DNA of 7,498 bases. Source: Bryobacteraceae bacterium. Lineage in GTDB: Bacteria > Acidobacteriota > Terriglobia > Bryobacterales > Bryobacteraceae. Of this stretch, positions 6,274 through 7,498 are shown in pieces. The notes beneath the pieces were generated by a model, which saw only the letters and a list, made by a program, of their open reading frames with translations, was not told the origin of the DNA and ran no database searches. Made by a program: the position numbers and the translations under genes. The stretch covers positions 1-7,498 of the forward strand of contig JANXXV010000707.1 in NCBI GenBank assembly GCA_025350445.1, written 5' to 3'. Positions within the stretch are counted from its first letter, which is position 1. Each line of letters begins with the position of its first letter.

Positions 6274-7498
6274 CTACTTATCTCTGCTAAGCCCCAGCGC
6301 GCGGATGCGCTTATGCAGATTCGTGCGCTCCATCCCCAACGCGCGCGAGGCACTCGAAACGTTCCACGCCGCTTCATCCAGCGCTTTCAAAATATGGTCG
6401 CGCTCCGCCGACTGCCGCGCTTCCTGCACGCTCGATTTCGCCGTCGATTCACGATAGTGCCGCAGTTCCATCGGAATGGAATCGATGCCCAACCGGTCTC
6501 CAGCGGTAAGAATGGCCATACGCTCCACAATGTTTCGCAGCTCCCTCGCGTTCCCGGGCCACGCGTAGTTTTCCAGCACCAGGAAAGCTCCGGGCTCAAT
6601 CGCCTTCGCGCGGAAATTGTTGCGCGAGCAGAATTCGTGCAGGAAATATTCGGCCAGCGGCTGGATGTCTTGCGGACGCTCCCGCAAACTCGGCACGCGT
6701 ATCGGCACCACGCAAAGCCGGTAGTAAAGATCCTCGCGAAACTTCTGTTGCGCCACCATGTCGGTAAGGTCGCGGTTCGTCGCCGCGATCACCCGCACCT
6801 TCACCCGGATCGGCTGCTCGCCACCCACGCGGTGGAACTCGCCTTCCTGCAGGACACGCAGCAGTTTCGCTTGCGACGCCGCATGAAGGTCGCCTACTTC
6901 GTCCAGAAAGATGGTTCCGCCGTCGGCCAGTTCGAACTTGCCGCGGCGGGCCGTCATGGCGCCGGTGAACGCGCCTTTGTCATGGCCGAAAAGTTCGCTT
7001 TCCAGCAACTCAGTGGGAATAGCGGCGCAGTTCACCTTCACAAACGCACCGCCGCTGAAGGGGCTTTCGGCGTGAACATGCGCGGCCAGCAGTTCCTTTC
7101 CGGTGCCCGATTCCCCCATCAACAGCACGCGCGCGTCCGACCGGGCAGCAAGCGTCGCCTGTTCCACTACACGGAGGAATGCGGGACTGGCGCCAATCAT
7201 TTTTGTGCCCGTGCCCACCAGTTCGCGCAGCCGCTCGTTCTCTTCGCGCAGTGTAGTCTGTTCCAGCGCGTTCTTCAGCGACAGCAAGACCTTGTCGCGG
7301 CTCAACGGCTTTTCCAGGAAATCAAACGCCCCCGCGCGAGTGGCCTCCACCGCGTCCGCGATGGTGCCGTGGCCGGAGATCATGATCGCCGGTGCGCGGT
7401 TGTCACTCAGCCGCAGTGCCCGCAGCAGGTCGATGCCGTTGCCGTCCGGCAGGCGTACGTCAAACAGAAAGGCATCGGCGCGCGCGGGCTGGGCGCGA
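6274..7498 (-). CDS. Sigma-54-dependent response regulator, NtrC/NtrX type (N-terminus cut by window edge)
   Basis: The frame is open from the window edge (first whole codon at 7497) to TAG at 6276-6274, giving 407 visible residues; the true start lies outside. An ATG at 7383 is internal and would cut through the receiver domain. Visible residues 1 to about 80 are the second half of a receiver domain: phospho-acceptor Asp13 in LFDVRLPDG, the conserved Ser41 in MISGHG, and Lys63 in EKPL. The AAA+ domain follows with Walker A GESGTGKE (128-135), the sigma-54-contacting GAFTGA loop (175-180), Walker B TIFLDE (195-200), ATN (239-241), FREDLYYRL (253-261) and [10 protein letters not shown] (313-322). 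A Fis-type helix-turn-helix fills about 365-403, and its [16 protein letters not shown] resembles NtrX. All motifs needed for ATP hydrolysis and sigma-54 activation are intact. By family knowledge, a sensor kinase phosphorylates it and it then remodels sigma-54 polymerase from an upstream enhancer. The kinase is not in view and its target genes cannot be read here. Confidence 0.95.
   Translation of the reverse strand, partial: RAQPARADAFLFDVRLPDGNGIDLLRALRLSDNRAPAIMISGHGTIADAVEATRAGAFDFLEKPLSRDKVLLSLKNALEQTTLREENERLRELVGTGTKMIGASPAFLRVVEQATLAARSDARVLLMGESGTGKELLAAHVHAESPFSGGAFVKVNCAAIPTELLESELFGHDKGAFTGAMTARRGKFELADGGTIFLDEVGDLHAASQAKLLRVLQEGEFHRVGGEQPIRVKVRVIAATNRDLTDMVAQQKFREDLYYRLCVVPIRVPSLRERPQDIQPLAEYFLHEFCSRNNFRAKAIEPGAFLVLENYAWPGNARELRNIVERMAILTAGDRLGIDSIPMELRHYRESTAKSSVQEARQSAERDHILKALDEAAWNVSSASRALGMERTNLHKRIRALGLSRDK

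Overview
The window reads as chromosomal DNA of a GC-rich Gram-negative bacterium, most likely an acidobacterium of the Solibacter/Bryobacter type. This is an inference from gene style: a ~1,080-residue TonB-dependent receptor of the Oar-like kind with an N-terminal carboxypeptidase-regulatory-like domain, a secreted M20-type amidohydrolase, and an NtrC/NtrX-type response regulator. No rRNA or other taxonomic marker is present.

All four supported genes lie on the minus strand, so the transcription order runs from high to low coordinates. (1) 7498-6274: a sigma-54-dependent response regulator that enters from outside the window, so the first half of its receiver domain is missing. (2) 6273-5781: a 493-base gap holding a large hand-foldable branched inverted repeat (5953-6125), a second hairpin (6216-6253), a -10-like box (5876-5881) and a strong Shine-Dalgarno. 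(3) 5780-2526: the receptor, starting at TTG. (4) 2513-1935: a small membrane protein 12 bases after the receptor stop and in the same frame. (5) 1934-1555: a 380-base gap with a 14-base perfect palindrome inside a weak longer inverted repeat. (6) 1554-1: a signal-peptide-bearing, AbgB-like M20 amidohydrolase whose frame is open to the window edge.

The receptor and small membrane protein probably form a two-gene transcript. The receptor would import an unidentified substrate across the outer membrane. The amidohydrolase would cleave an amide or acyl-amino-acid bond in the periplasm, and could supply or process material from the same uptake step, but only proximity and shared orientation support that link. 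The regulator probably answers to a kinase outside the window, and nothing here shows that it controls the receptor.

I found no CRISPR array, tRNA, insertion sequence, phage gene or recognisable defence system. The two observations most worth a second look are the branched element at 5953-6125 and the Cys-to-Glu change in the metal-binding motif of the amidohydrolase.
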